DNA from: Paraburkholderia oxyphila NBRC 105797
GTDB lineage: Bacteria; Pseudomonadota; Gammaproteobacteria; Burkholderiales; Burkholderiaceae
Length of the DNA: 64,000 nucleotides
Direction of reading: 5' to 3'
Assembly (NCBI RefSeq): GCF_000685075.1
Contig: NZ_BAYD01000044.1
Span: 1 to 64,000 of the forward strand
In this document: in pieces, positions 52,727-60,796 of the stretch
Numbering within the stretch: position 1 is the stretch's first letter
Layout: each line of letters opens with the position of its first letter
The notes under the pieces: model-generated
The model's database searches: none
What the model was told of the DNA's origin: nothing
The model's input: only the letters and a program-made list of their open reading frames with translations
Translations under genes and position numbers: made by a program

Positions 52727-54097
52727 TCAGATCCGGCTGGACAGTTCGATGGCGCGGTCGACCATCTGTGGCGCGAGGCCGAGATAGTTCGCGGGGTCGG
52801 TCATGCGCTCGATGGCGTCGCGTTCGAAGTAACGCGTGACCGCCGGCAATGCCGCGAGCGCTTCGGCGAGCGTGCCGCCGCGCTCGTTCACCGTGCGGCA
52901 TGCGTCGTAGACGATGTCGTGCACCGCTTGACGCCCCGTGTGCGGCGCCATCTGCATCATCACGGCCTCCGCGACGATGAGCCCCTTGCTGATGCCAAGG
53001 TTGTGCTTCATGCGCGCGCTGTCCACAATCAGGCCGCCCAGGGCGAACTTCGCCTGATGCAGGGCTCCCGACGCGAGGATGAAGCTCTCCGGAATGGCGA
53101 TCCATTCGGCGTGCCACGGCCCGGTTGCGCGCTCGAAGTCCTGGATCATTGCGTCCATCATCAGGCCCGCGTGCTGGCGCACGGCCTTCGCGGCGGCCAG
53201 CATCAACTCGCTCGAGATCGGATTGCGCTTTTGCGGCATGGTGCTGCTCGCGCCGCGCCCCTTGACGAACGGTTCGTAGACCTCAGCAAACTCTGTCGAG
53301 GCCATGATCATGATGTCGGTCGCGATCTTGCCGAGCGATCCCGTAACGAGTGCGAGCAGATTGACCGCTTCCGCCAGGCCATCGCGCGCCACGTGCCAGG
53401 TCGTGGCCGGCACGCCAAGACCGAGTTCTTCGGCCATCGCTGCCTGTACCTCAAAGCCCTTGTCGCCCAGTGAGGCGAGCGTGCCCGCTGCGCCCGCGAA
53501 TTCGACCACGGCGACCCGCGGGCGCAGTGCCGCAAGGCGTTGCTGATGGCGGTCGAACATGGCGAGCCAGATCGCAGCCTTGTAGCCGAAGGTGACGGGC
53601 AGCGCCTGTTGCAGATGGGTGCGGCCGGCCATCGGCGTATCGCGGTACTTGCTGGCCAGACCGGTCAGGATCGCGCGCAGTTCGCGAATATCGGCATCGA
53701 TCGCATCGAGCGCGTCGCGCACCTGCAGGGCGACCGCGGTGTCCATGATGTCCTGGGTTGTCGCGCCCCAGTGCACGAAGCGCCCCGCGTCGCCGCACAT
53801 GCCGACCAACTGGTGCACGAGCGGCAGGATCGGATAGCCGACGATATCCGTCTCCTCGCGCATGTGGTCGAAATCGATGCGCTCGATGGAGGCTTCGCGC
53901 GCAATGACTTCGGCGGCTTCGGACGGAATCACGCCCACACGCGCCTCGGCTTTCGCGAGGGCGACTTCCACGTCGATGTAGCGCTGCACAAGCGCGTGAT
54001 CGGAGAACAGGGCGCGCATTTTTGCGGTGCCGAACGCGTCCCGGAACAGGATGGAATCGACCACGGTGCTGGAAACGGGAAGCGTGCGGCTCGTCAT
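52727..54097 (-). CDS. Fumarase/aspartase-superfamily lyase (PcaB or adenylosuccinate-lyase-like)
   Basis: The 456-residue enzyme has the superfamily signature GASSTMPQKRNPISSE with the catalytic Ser loop and the early WGATTQDIMDTA (general acid/base region) and AGRTHLQQALPVTFGYK. The SSTMPQKRNP form is shared by 3-carboxy-cis,cis-muconate cycloisomerase and related lyases. AAGAGG before 54097 supports this start. No protocatechuate genes adjoin it, so a specialised lyase forming fumarate from an imported adduct is as likely. Followed by dctA and divergent from the HutC-type regulator. Confidence 0.85.
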   Translation of the reverse strand: MTSRTLPVSSTVVDSILFRDAFGTAKMRALFSDHALVQRYIDVEVALAKAEARVGVIPSEAAEVIAREASIERIDFDHMREETDIVGYPILPLVHQLVGMCGDAGRFVHWGATTQDIMDTAVALQVRDALDAIDADIRELRAILTGLASKYRDTPMAGRTHLQQALPVTFGYKAAIWLAMFDRHQQRLAALRPRVAVVEFAGAAGTLASLGDKGFEVQAAMAEELGLGVPATTWHVARDGLAEAVNLLALVTGSLGKIATDIMIMASTEFAEVYEPFVKGRGASSTMPQKRNPISSELMLAAAKAVRQHAGLMMDAMIQDFERATGPWHAEWIAIPESFILASGALHQAKFALGGLIVDSARMKHNLGISKGLIVAEAVMMQMAPHTGRQAVHDIVYDACRTVNERGGTLAEALAALPAVTRYFERDAIERMTDPANYLGLAPQMVDRAIELSSRI

Positions 54098-54160
54098 GTG
54101 GACCTCTTGGAAATCGAAAAAGCGGGGCTGAAAACGGGACATATCGTCGATGCTCGCCGT

Positions 54161-54201
54161 CAATATGTCCGGACATATTGACGATATTATGTCCGGACAT
54201 A
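54161..54201. promoter_or_regulatory. Twin palindromic operators between the lyase and HutC-type regulator genes
   Basis: CAATATGTCCGGACATATTG (54161-54180) is a perfect 20-bp palindrome. A second TATGTCCGGACATA (54188-54201) has its centre 24 bp away. A half site GGACATAT lies at 54137-54144, between them and the lyase start. They lie between divergent promoters (64 and 57 bp from the two start codons), the expected place for GntR/HutC binding. Confidence 0.8.
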
Positions 54202-54257
54202 TGATTCAAGCTATGATTAACCTTGGCCTTCCCGCAACGACAGACCTGCACAACTCC

Positions 54258-55007
54258 ATGAACAAGCCTCACTTCGCCGACATCGCCCGGGACCTGAGCG
54301 AAGCAATCACATCGGGCCGTCTTCCGGTGGGGGCGTATTTGCCCACTGAGCTGGAATTGCGGGATCAGTACGGGACCAGCCGGCACACCGTCCGGGCGGC
54401 GCTGAACGAGCTGCAGCAGCTGGGTCTCGTGTCGCGGCGCAAGAACGCCGGCACGCGTGTGGAGTCGGCGCGGCCGCGCAACGATTTCCGGCCGTCGCTC
54501 GCGTCGATCGATGACGTAGTCCAGTTCGGCACCGAGCATCTGCGGGTCGTGGAGTCCACGGGTGAAATCTCGGCCACCGGCGAGCTGGCCAGGCTGTTGG
54601 GTTGTGAGGAGGGCGAGCGCTGGCTGCGGGTGTCGAGCTTGCGCGTGGACCGGGACAGCAGACGGCCGCCGGTTGGCTGGACGGACGTTTATATCGACCC
54701 GGCCTATGGCGATATCGCGCAGGCGGCCCGTGCGGAGCCGGATACGCTAATCAGTTCGCTGATCGAGGCGCGCTACGGCCGCTGTGTGACGGAGATCCAG
54801 CAGGACGTCCGGGCGGCCAGCGTTGGAACGGAGTTGGCAGGGCGGCTGCAGGTGGCGCCGGGAAGCCCGGCGCTGGAGATCGTGCGTCGATATCTCGATG
54901 CGTCGGGGGTGGCCTTCGAGGTCTCGGTGAGTGTGCATCCCGCCGAACGGTTTTCGGTGTCGATGCGCCTGAAACGCGCGGGTACGCTGCCCGCCGCTTC
55001 CCGGTGA
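54258..55007 (+). CDS. GntR-family regulator, HutC subfamily (UTRA domain)
   Basis: The 249-residue regulator has the N-terminal winged helix (DLSEAITSGRLPVGAYLPTE, QYGTSRHTVRAALNELQQLG) and a UTRA ligand-binding domain (LLGCEEGERWLRVSSLRVDR, and EIVRRYLDASGVAFEVSVSV). The ATG at 54258 (MNKPHFADIARDL) leaves the twin operators outside the gene, unlike the upstream frame start at 54150. It most likely represses the divergent lyase-dctA unit and itself. Confidence 0.88.
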   Translation: MNKPHFADIARDLSEAITSGRLPVGAYLPTELELRDQYGTSRHTVRAALNELQQLGLVSRRKNAGTRVESARPRNDFRPSLASIDDVVQFGTEHLRVVESTGEISATGELARLLGCEEGERWLRVSSLRVDRDSRRPPVGWTDVYIDPAYGDIAQAARAEPDTLISSLIEARYGRCVTEIQQDVRAASVGTELAGRLQVAPGSPALEIVRRYLDASGVAFEVSVSVHPAERFSVSMRLKRAGTLPAASR

Positions 55008-55109
55008 CCGGACTCCGGGCCCGCAGCGAAGCGAGTTGCCCCACCATCGGCAAAGGCACTGCGCTTTCGCTCGATACCCATTCCCGCCAGTCGGCCGTTT
55101 TTACCAGCG

Positions 55110-55391
55110 TCAGACGGCCGGGCGCACGACGGTCGACGCGGTGCGCGCGGCGAGAATGCTTCGGATGGCCGCCAGGGATTGTTCCGCCACCGCACTCGGG
55201 TTTTGTCGCCGCGGCAAAGGAAACTCGGGAGTCTTGACGCCCAGCTGTCGGCAGACAGAGGAAAGGTACGGTTTGCCCGGTCCCGTGCATCGTGCGACGG
55301 CGGCAGCAAGGGCTGCGTCGCCAACGTGCCGGCGCAGCCATTCGAGCGTTTTACGGTCCCTTTCGTTATAGATCCTGACCAGATGCTCCAT
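55110..55391 (-). CDS. Small SOS-box-controlled protein of unknown function
   Basis: The 93-residue protein starts MEHLVRIYNERDRKTLEWLR and has a conserved-looking core (RCTGPGKPYLSSVCRQLGVK). It has no membrane segment or signal. GGGAGG precedes the ATG. Two LexA boxes (55410-55425 and 55430-55445) lie immediately upstream over the likely promoter, so induction by DNA damage is strongly suggested. I do not recognise a family with a known function. It is not SulA, UmuD or ImuA. The product could be a small regulator or a mobile-element protein. Confidence 0.7.
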   Translation of the reverse strand: MEHLVRIYNERDRKTLEWLRRHVGDAALAAAVARCTGPGKPYLSSVCRQLGVKTPEFPLPRRQNPSAVAEQSLAAIRSILAARTASTVVRPAV

Positions 55392-55409
55392 TGTCGCCTC
55401 CCGAGAGTA

Positions 55410-55425
55410 CTGTATAAAAATACAG
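55410..55425. promoter_or_regulatory. LexA (SOS) box, proximal
   Basis: CTGTATAAAAATACAG fits CTGT-N8-ACAG with an AT-rich centre. It starts 18 bp before the ATG at 55391 on the minus strand and overlaps a candidate -10. Confidence 0.85.
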
Positions 55426-55429
55426 TTAC

Positions 55430-55445
55430 CTGTAAATTTATACAG
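55430..55445. promoter_or_regulatory. LexA (SOS) box, distal
   Basis: CTGTAAATTTATACAG fits CTGT-N8-ACAG. It lies exactly 20 bp from the proximal box, about two helical turns, so two LexA dimers could bind side by side. Confidence 0.85.
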
Positions 55446-55497
55446 GTTTCGGGCTGATTGCAACCACTGGGGATCGGCTATGAGAGACGACTGCGTG

Positions 55498-55968
55498 TTA
55501 TTTCTGGAATGTGCCGAGCAACTCGGTGTGTGCCACGACATGGCCCGTCATCGCCTTTTCCAATGCTGCCCTGATGGGCTGGTGAAGATCGGGCAGCACG
55601 GTGTCGAGCGCGTAAAGCCTGTGGAAATATCGATGACGGCCAACGGGCGGGCAGGGGCCGCCATACGCAGTGCGACGGAAGTCGTTGGTGCCTTCAAGTG
55701 TGCCCGCTGGAAGCGCCCCCGCCGCGACGCCCTCCGGAAGGCCGGGCGCCGTCACCGGGATGTTGTAGAGCACCCAGTGGACCCAGGTCATCCGTGGTGC
55801 GGCAGGGTCGGGCGCGTCGGGGTCGTCGACGATCAGCACGAGGCTTTTCGCGTTGACGGGTATATCCGACCACGCGAGCGGAGGCGAGACGTCCGCGCCC
55901 TTGCAGGTGTAGCGCCGGGGGATCTCGCCGCCTTCATGGAAAGCCTGCGAGGTGAGGGTGAAGGCCAT
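55498..55968 (-). CDS. YbhB/YbcL family PEBP-like protein
   Basis: The 156-residue protein starts MAFTLTSQAFHEGGEIPRRY. It has PEBP blocks CKGADVSPPLAWSDIP, SLVLIVDDPDAPDP and TWVHWVLYNIP, then GGPCPPVGRHRYFHRLYALD. These are the anion-binding residues of the Raf-kinase-inhibitor-like family. It has no signal peptide and is probably cytoplasmic. The function in bacteria is unknown. It is followed on the other side by a small membrane protein gene on the same strand. Confidence 0.93.
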   Translation of the reverse strand: MAFTLTSQAFHEGGEIPRRYTCKGADVSPPLAWSDIPVNAKSLVLIVDDPDAPDPAAPRMTWVHWVLYNIPVTAPGLPEGVAAGALPAGTLEGTNDFRRTAYGGPCPPVGRHRYFHRLYALDTVLPDLHQPIRAALEKAMTGHVVAHTELLGTFQK

Positions 55969-56001
55969 GGTGCGCTGCCCGGCGTCAGTCCGCGCCGCCC
56001 G

Positions 56002-56157
56002 CTAGTGCCTGCGATGCATCCAGCGCATATGATGCGCGTCGAGCCACCGGCTCAGGCTCTCTTCCGGGTGATCGCGCCGGTAGCGACTCGAGAGGGCCCA
56101 TGCAACGACAACCAGAACCACTAGGCCAACCCAAAAGCTGATCATTGATTGAGTCAT
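56002..56157 (-). CDS. Small single-helix membrane protein
   Basis: The 51-residue protein starts MTQSMISFWVGLVVLVVVAW with one membrane helix, then a basic, His-rich tail (DAHHMRWMHRRH). AAGGAGG before the ATG at 56157 supports the start. It lies 33 bp upstream of the PEBP gene on the same strand. The family is not recognised; the tail could bind metal or phosphate. Confidence 0.6.
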   Translation of the reverse strand: MTQSMISFWVGLVVLVVVAWALSSRYRRDHPEESLSRWLDAHHMRWMHRRH

Positions 56158-56357
56158 GGCAGCCTCCTTCTGGAATGCGACCATGCCTGAATTCTAGTCA
56201 TTGCTGGCCGGACTGGCTCAAGCATGAAGGCATGGGGGTTGATGCGTGGGATGCGCGGCAACGGTGCCGGATGCAGGAAACACTCTTTGGCGAAGCCAGT
56301 GAAAGCACACACTGCCGATACGGCTGCGACAAGGAAAAATGCGATTGAACCGATCAC
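56154..56357 (-). CDS. Possible small membrane protein or DUF1328-like remnant
   Basis: The frame begins MIGSIAFFLVAAVSAVCAFT, one hydrophobic helix reminiscent of DUF1328 proteins. It continues into a Pro/Arg-rich, non-conserved tail and overlaps the next gene's start. The first 25 residues could be the surviving start of a truncated gene. Evidence is weak. The surrounding stretch 56158-56730 shows no other credible gene. Confidence 0.25.
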   Translation of the reverse strand: MIGSIAFFLVAAVSAVCAFTGFAKECFLHPAPLPRIPRINPHAFMLEPVRPAMTRIQAWSHSRRRLP

Positions 56358-56730
56358 TTAGTCATCCAGAATTAAGGTGTCGCTTACGGAGGATACGCCC
56401 CGCTTCAAGCGTCGGGAGATCGCCACGGCGCCAGAAACTGTGATCAACGACGACGAATCAGACGCGCTCTTCGCACGCGGTCTACTACGAGCGTATCGGC
56501 CCGCCAACAGCTCGTTTTGCAGGCGGTCGCGGGTCGGCGCGAGCATGGATTGGGGGTAAACACCACTGTCGACGCCAGATCCCGGGCCGTAAACGAGGGG
56601 TCAGGGCGTAGTCGCAAAGCTGCGGCTACGGCGACAGTGGGCGCAACCAGCGCCCGTCAATGCCACACATCTCACCCCGCGTTCGTCTTCATGATGCCGC
56701 CGCGTGTTGCTCATTCACCAGGGAAGCGAA

Positions 56731-57891
56731 GTGCCAAAATCTGCGCTCACGATCAGACTCAAGTTCATGTTCGCGTTCGGCGTCATTGCAGCTTTGATGC
56801 TGGCCGTCGGACTCATCGGAATAGTCGGTCTATTGCACCTTGATGCCAATGCCGCTCCGCTATCCCGCTGGGCGTTGACAAGTCTGGTTGCGCTCGCGTC
56901 AGTGGGCTTTGCTGTCGCGCTCTACGCCGGCCTCCATCTGCAGGCCGTGGTATGCGGCGGCCTGTATCGCATCGCCAGGAAGTTCGAGGACATCGCGGTG
57001 ACGCTCGATTTGTCGGCGCGGTCTTCACCGCCGCGCCTGGACGAGTTTGGCCGCTCCGCCGTTGCGTTCGACAAGTGGATGAGACGCATGGAAGAGACGA
57101 TGTTGTCGGTCCGCTCCTCGACCGAGCTGGTTACTTCGGCGACGCGTGACATCGCTGCCGGCAACCTCGATCTGTCCGCCCGCACGGAGGAGCAAGCCGC
57201 GTCGCTGACCGAGACCGCCTCGAGCATGACGCAGCTGACCGGAACTGTGAAGCAGAACGCCGATAGTGCACGTGAGGCGAGCGGCCTTGCCGCCGACGCG
57301 ACGGACATCGCCGATATGGGCAGCGATGTCGTGCAGGCGATGGTGGCGACGATCGACAAGCTATCGGGCAGCTCGAACAAGATTTCCGAGATCACGGGCG
57401 TGATCGAGAGTATTGCGTTTCAAACGAATATTCTCGCGCTCAATGCTGCAGTCGAAGCCGCTCGCGCTGGTGAACAGGGGCGAGGCTTCGCTGTGGTCGC
57501 GAGCGAAGTTCGAAGCCTCGCTCAACGATCGGCCACCGCGGCCAAGGAGATCAAGGACCTGATTGCCTCTTCCGTCGCGACCGTCGAGGCGGGCTCGCAG
57601 CAGGCCAGCGAAGTCAGCACCGCGATGAGCGAGATCAAGGGCGCCATCAAGCGCGTTTCGGCAATCGTCCGCGAGATCGCCAGCGCGTCGGAGCAGCAAA
57701 GCCGCGGCATCGAGCAGGTTAATCAGGCCGTCATCCAGATGGACCAGGTGACGCAGCAGAATGCGGCGCTCGTCGAGCAGGCGGCAGCGGCAGCGCGCTC
57801 GCTCGAGGAGCAGGCCGGGAGACTGAAATCGACGGTGTCGTCATTCAAGCTTTCCGATACGACGCGTCTCGCGATCTCGATCGATGCATAG
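56731..57891 (+). CDS. Methyl-accepting chemotaxis protein lacking a periplasmic sensor domain
   Basis: The 386-residue protein has two helices (about residues 12-32 and 45-66) joined by a loop of about a dozen residues ([14 protein letters not shown]), followed by a HAMP domain ([13 protein letters not shown] and onward) and the MCP signalling hairpin with [20 protein letters not shown]. The normal ~150-residue four-helix-bundle sensor is absent. A GTG at 56731 with AGGGAAGC upstream is the best start. It could respond to membrane or cytoplasmic signals, or be an internal-deletion derivative. Confidence 0.85.
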   Translation: MPKSALTIRLKFMFAFGVIAALMLAVGLIGIVGLLHLDANAAPLSRWALTSLVALASVGFAVALYAGLHLQAVVCGGLYRIARKFEDIAVTLDLSARSSPPRLDEFGRSAVAFDKWMRRMEETMLSVRSSTELVTSATRDIAAGNLDLSARTEEQAASLTETASSMTQLTGTVKQNADSAREASGLAADATDIADMGSDVVQAMVATIDKLSGSSNKISEITGVIESIAFQTNILALNAAVEAARAGEQGRGFAVVASEVRSLAQRSATAAKEIKDLIASSVATVEAGSQQASEVSTAMSEIKGAIKRVSAIVREIASASEQQSRGIEQVNQAVIQMDQVTQQNAALVEQAAAAARSLEEQAGRLKSTVSSFKLSDTTRLAISIDA

Positions 57892-58175
57892 TGCAGGCAG
57901 GCGTCAACCCGCGTGCCTTCGTGCGCTCCAGTGCCAGCTGGTGCCATTCCCGAGTCCATCCGAAGAATGGCGGGCAATGTGAATTCATAGATGTCCCATC
58001 GATCGACCTTGCCGGGCCAGCCCTTTACCGCGGCCGCGAACGCGGGCGCATCGGTATTCATGGCCCAGAGCGTGATGCGCGCGCCTTCGTCTATCCGTTC
58101 GACTTTCGGCTGCACTTGCGCGTAATCTTCAGCGCCACCGAGGGTGGTCGGATGAACGAATGGAAGCGACTTCTC
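57892..58175 (-). pseudogene. Remnant of an unidentified gene (minus strand)
   Basis: The minus strand holds a protein-like stretch EKSLPFVHPTTLGGAEDYAQ to PGKVDRWDIYEFTLPAILRM with balanced composition. It has no start codon downstream of an in-frame stop at its 5' end and runs into the antisense of the chemoreceptor at its 3' end. I do not recognise it. The rest of the 640-bp gap (57892-58532) shows no complete gene. Near 58400-58530 it probably contains the porin promoter. Confidence 0.3.
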
Positions 58176-58532
58176 GCATCTCCTAACCAGCGCTCAACAG
58201 CGCGCAAGGTATCCGTAATCGCATTACCGCGTTTGACATTCGTTTCGCACGACGCGCACGCCGCGGCGCGTCTCGCCTTTATCAACAGGATTTTACAGAA
58301 CGTGACAGCAAACGGATCAAGGGTTTCTGGTCCGTTGAAGCCATTTGTAAATTCGATGCATAGGCAACGTTATTATTACGCGCACACCTTGCCGAAATAG
58401 CCGGTAAACACCGCCGTTGCATATTACCAACTGAGCAGATATTGCGCCGTGCCTTAATGGCGAATCCCGTTCGCGCCAAGAATCTGGACGACGGGATAAC
58501 GGAAATTTGAGCGATATCTGTGGAGAATTCAG

Positions 58533-59702
58533 ATGAAAAAACTCGTTGGTAAAACGCTCGCAGCAATGGCTTTGCTCGGCATGTTCAGTGCCGCGGCGCG
58601 AGCGCAGAGCAGCATCACCCTGTACGGCATCATCGACGAATCGATTCAATACACGCACAACGCCACGCCTGCGGGCAGCAACCAGATCGGACTCTATTCC
58701 GGCAATATTTCGGGTAGCCGTTGGGGCCTGAAGGGTTCGGAAGATCTCGGTGGCGGCCTGAAAGCGATCTTCCAGCTCGAAGATGGTTTCGACGTCAACA
58801 ACGGCAAGATGGGCACGTACAACGGCACGTCGTCGCTGTTCGGGCGGCAGGCCTACGTCGGCCTTGAAAGCGACCGGTATGGCACCGTCACGCTCGGGCG
58901 GCAGTACGATCCGCTCGTCGACCAGGTGCAGGGCCTCACCGACGACGCCTACTTCGGCAGCTCGTTTGCCACGGCCGGCGACGTAGACAACTACGACAAC
59001 AGCTCGCGCACCAATAACGCCGTGAAATATGTCTCGCAGAACTATGCGGGGCTGCAGGTCGAGGCCATGTATGCGTTTGGCGGTGTAGCGGGCCAGACGG
59101 GCTCCGGCCAGACATGGTCGGCAGCCGCTTCGTATAACAATGGCCCGTTCTCCATTGCCGCGGGTTACTACGTGGCCGACAACACCAGCACCACGGCAGC
59201 CGTGCGGACCGGCTGGTCGTCGACTTCGGATGGCACCTTCGACGGCCCGGTCAACTCGGGATACGACACGGCGAAGTCGATCAATATCGGGCGCGTTGCG
59301 GCGAACTTCAGGACTGGACCTTACACCTTCGGCCTGTCGTATAGCAATTCGAATTACAAGGCCGATGCACAATCGGCGTTCCTGTCATCGGAGATCTTCA
59401 ACACGGGGCAGGGCTTCTTCAACTACCAGGTGAATCCGGCGCTGCTGCTCGGCCTCGGCTATAGCTATACGCACGCGAGCGGCGACACCAACGCCTCGTA
59501 TAACCAGATCTCGCTGGGTGCCGATTACAGCCTCTCCAAGCGCACGGACGTCTATCTCGTCGGCGCGTGGCAGCACGCGAGCGGCTCGCAACTCAATGCC
59601 GATGGCACAGTTTCGAGCGCCGAGGCATCGATTGGCTCTTATGGCGTAGCGGGAACGAGTAGTCAGGATATTGTCAGTCTCGGTATCCGCCATAAATTCT
59701 GA
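58533..59702 (+). CDS. Gram-negative porin (OmpC-type, Burkholderia family)
   Basis: The 389-residue outer-membrane protein has a signal peptide (TLAAMALLGMFSAAARAQ) and first strand SSITLYGIIDESIQ. It has WGLKGSEDLGGGLKAIFQLE, the SLFGRQAYVGL block, and the C-terminal VSLGIRHKF with terminal Phe. It is a separate lineage from the porin at 26145-27254. A GGAGAATTC-type ribosome site precedes the ATG, and a terminator follows at 59716-59747. It is probably a general diffusion porin and monocistronic. Confidence 0.93.
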   Translation: MKKLVGKTLAAMALLGMFSAAARAQSSITLYGIIDESIQYTHNATPAGSNQIGLYSGNISGSRWGLKGSEDLGGGLKAIFQLEDGFDVNNGKMGTYNGTSSLFGRQAYVGLESDRYGTVTLGRQYDPLVDQVQGLTDDAYFGSSFATAGDVDNYDNSSRTNNAVKYVSQNYAGLQVEAMYAFGGVAGQTGSGQTWSAAASYNNGPFSIAAGYYVADNTSTTAAVRTGWSSTSDGTFDGPVNSGYDTAKSINIGRVAANFRTGPYTFGLSYSNSNYKADAQSAFLSSEIFNTGQGFFNYQVNPALLLGLGYSYTHASGDTNASYNQISLGADYSLSKRTDVYLVGAWQHASGSQLNADGTVSSAEASIGSYGVAGTSSQDIVSLGIRHKF

Positions 59703-59715
59703 TTGAATCATTCAC

Positions 59716-59747
59716 CGGCCGTCGCTTTGGGAGCCACGGCCGATTTT
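59716..59747 (+). terminator. Rho-independent terminator after the porin gene
   Basis: CGGCCGT (59716-59722) pairs with ACGGCCG (59736-59742) around a 13-base loop and is followed by ATTTT. Modest stem, placed 13 bp after the stop codon. Confidence 0.6.
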
Positions 59748-59909
59748 ACTTCGACTGGAAATAGGGTTGCGCAATCAGCGGCTTTTAACACGTGGAAATA
59801 AACATGAAATTCGGAGTCGATCAGTATGAACTAACCTGTCAATACGGCATGTGTCTGAACGACATAATGCGGCTGGCATTTCAGCTGTCGAACGAAGAAA
59901 GGTTTGCTC

Positions 59910-60284
59910 ATGTATCACGCGTTGCAACTGGATGTCACTAGCGAAACCGGAACAACCGTAGTCAGGTTCACGATTGCCGGTGAATCGTCGATACTCGGCG
60001 CGCAGGATATCGAGGCGATGATCGAGCAACTGGCCAATATTCGCGCGGCGATGCAGCCCGCCCGTCCGCTGTCTCCTCCCTCCGGCACGTATCCCATGGA
60101 ACTCGACCCTTGCTGGCGCGTGGACCGCCTGAGGGACTTTGACGGTGCGGTATTGTCGTTGCGTCACGTCGGCAAGGGATGGACGGCCTTCGCGCTGCCT
60201 GCATCCAGCCTCGCAAGCCTGTTTGAAGCGCTTTCCTCGTTGCCCCATACGACGCCCCGCGGGGAACGGACCATGCTCAACTGA
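59910..60284 (+). CDS. Hypothetical protein
   Basis: The 124-residue protein starts MYHALQLDVTSETGTTVVRF, continues with a helix (DIEAMIEQLANIRAAMQPAR), then an extended region ending LSSLPHTTPRGERTMLN. It is soluble, with no signal or membrane segment. AAAGG before the ATG at 59910 fits. A strand-helix-strand order with RDFDGAVLSLRHVGKGWTAF suggests a small alpha/beta protein. The function is unknown and no family is recognised with confidence. Confidence 0.65.
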   Translation: MYHALQLDVTSETGTTVVRFTIAGESSILGAQDIEAMIEQLANIRAAMQPARPLSPPSGTYPMELDPCWRVDRLRDFDGAVLSLRHVGKGWTAFALPASSLASLFEALSSLPHTTPRGERTMLN

Positions 60285-60796
60285 CGCACGCTCCGGGCGC
60301 ACTTCTTTCTGTTACGGCAATGCGCTTCCTGTAAACATAATACTACGCATTACTAATAAATAAAAACACCTGCACCGTTCAAGCTGGTCGATTTGACTCT
60401 CAATGCCTGATTCAGGAGAACCTGAGAAATGGATAATACTTATCTGGACGCTACTAGCGCGTGGTGCCACTCGTCATCCGAAACCACCGACGAGGATTTT
60501 CGCGTAGCGGGTCTGCCGCATATAAAAGACGCCGCTGGACAGCGGCCGGTTGCGCGCGCGCTGACGCGATCGCAATGGACCGCGCTGCGGTATCGGACGA
60601 GATTCTCCGTCTGCTCCCAGGGCCATTACGCGGCAGATTTCCCGCCTGCTTCGTCCCCAGTGGGCGGCTATGCTTCGGTTCATCAGATCGCGGCATCACA
60701 TGTCTGCGCGGTCCTGAGCATGCCAGCGGCGGCTTCGTGCGGGAAGGCATGGCCGAATTCCGCGGCGTTTGGGCCGATCGTGAATTGGGATCGCGC
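60285..60796. other. 512-bp stretch without a confident gene
   Basis: The stretch holds an AT-rich promoter-like region near 60320-60370 and an open frame from 60429 that shows no family features. In another frame (60622-60729) a short segment AITRQISRLLRPQWAAMLRF ends in a stop and looks protein-like, as if from a decayed regulator. I see no intact gene here. Confidence 0.4.

Noticed and set aside
57891-58400. A 169-codon plus-strand frame after the chemoreceptor
   Set aside because: Composition is shadow-like and it lacks a ribosome site; the minus-strand remnant looks more protein-like.
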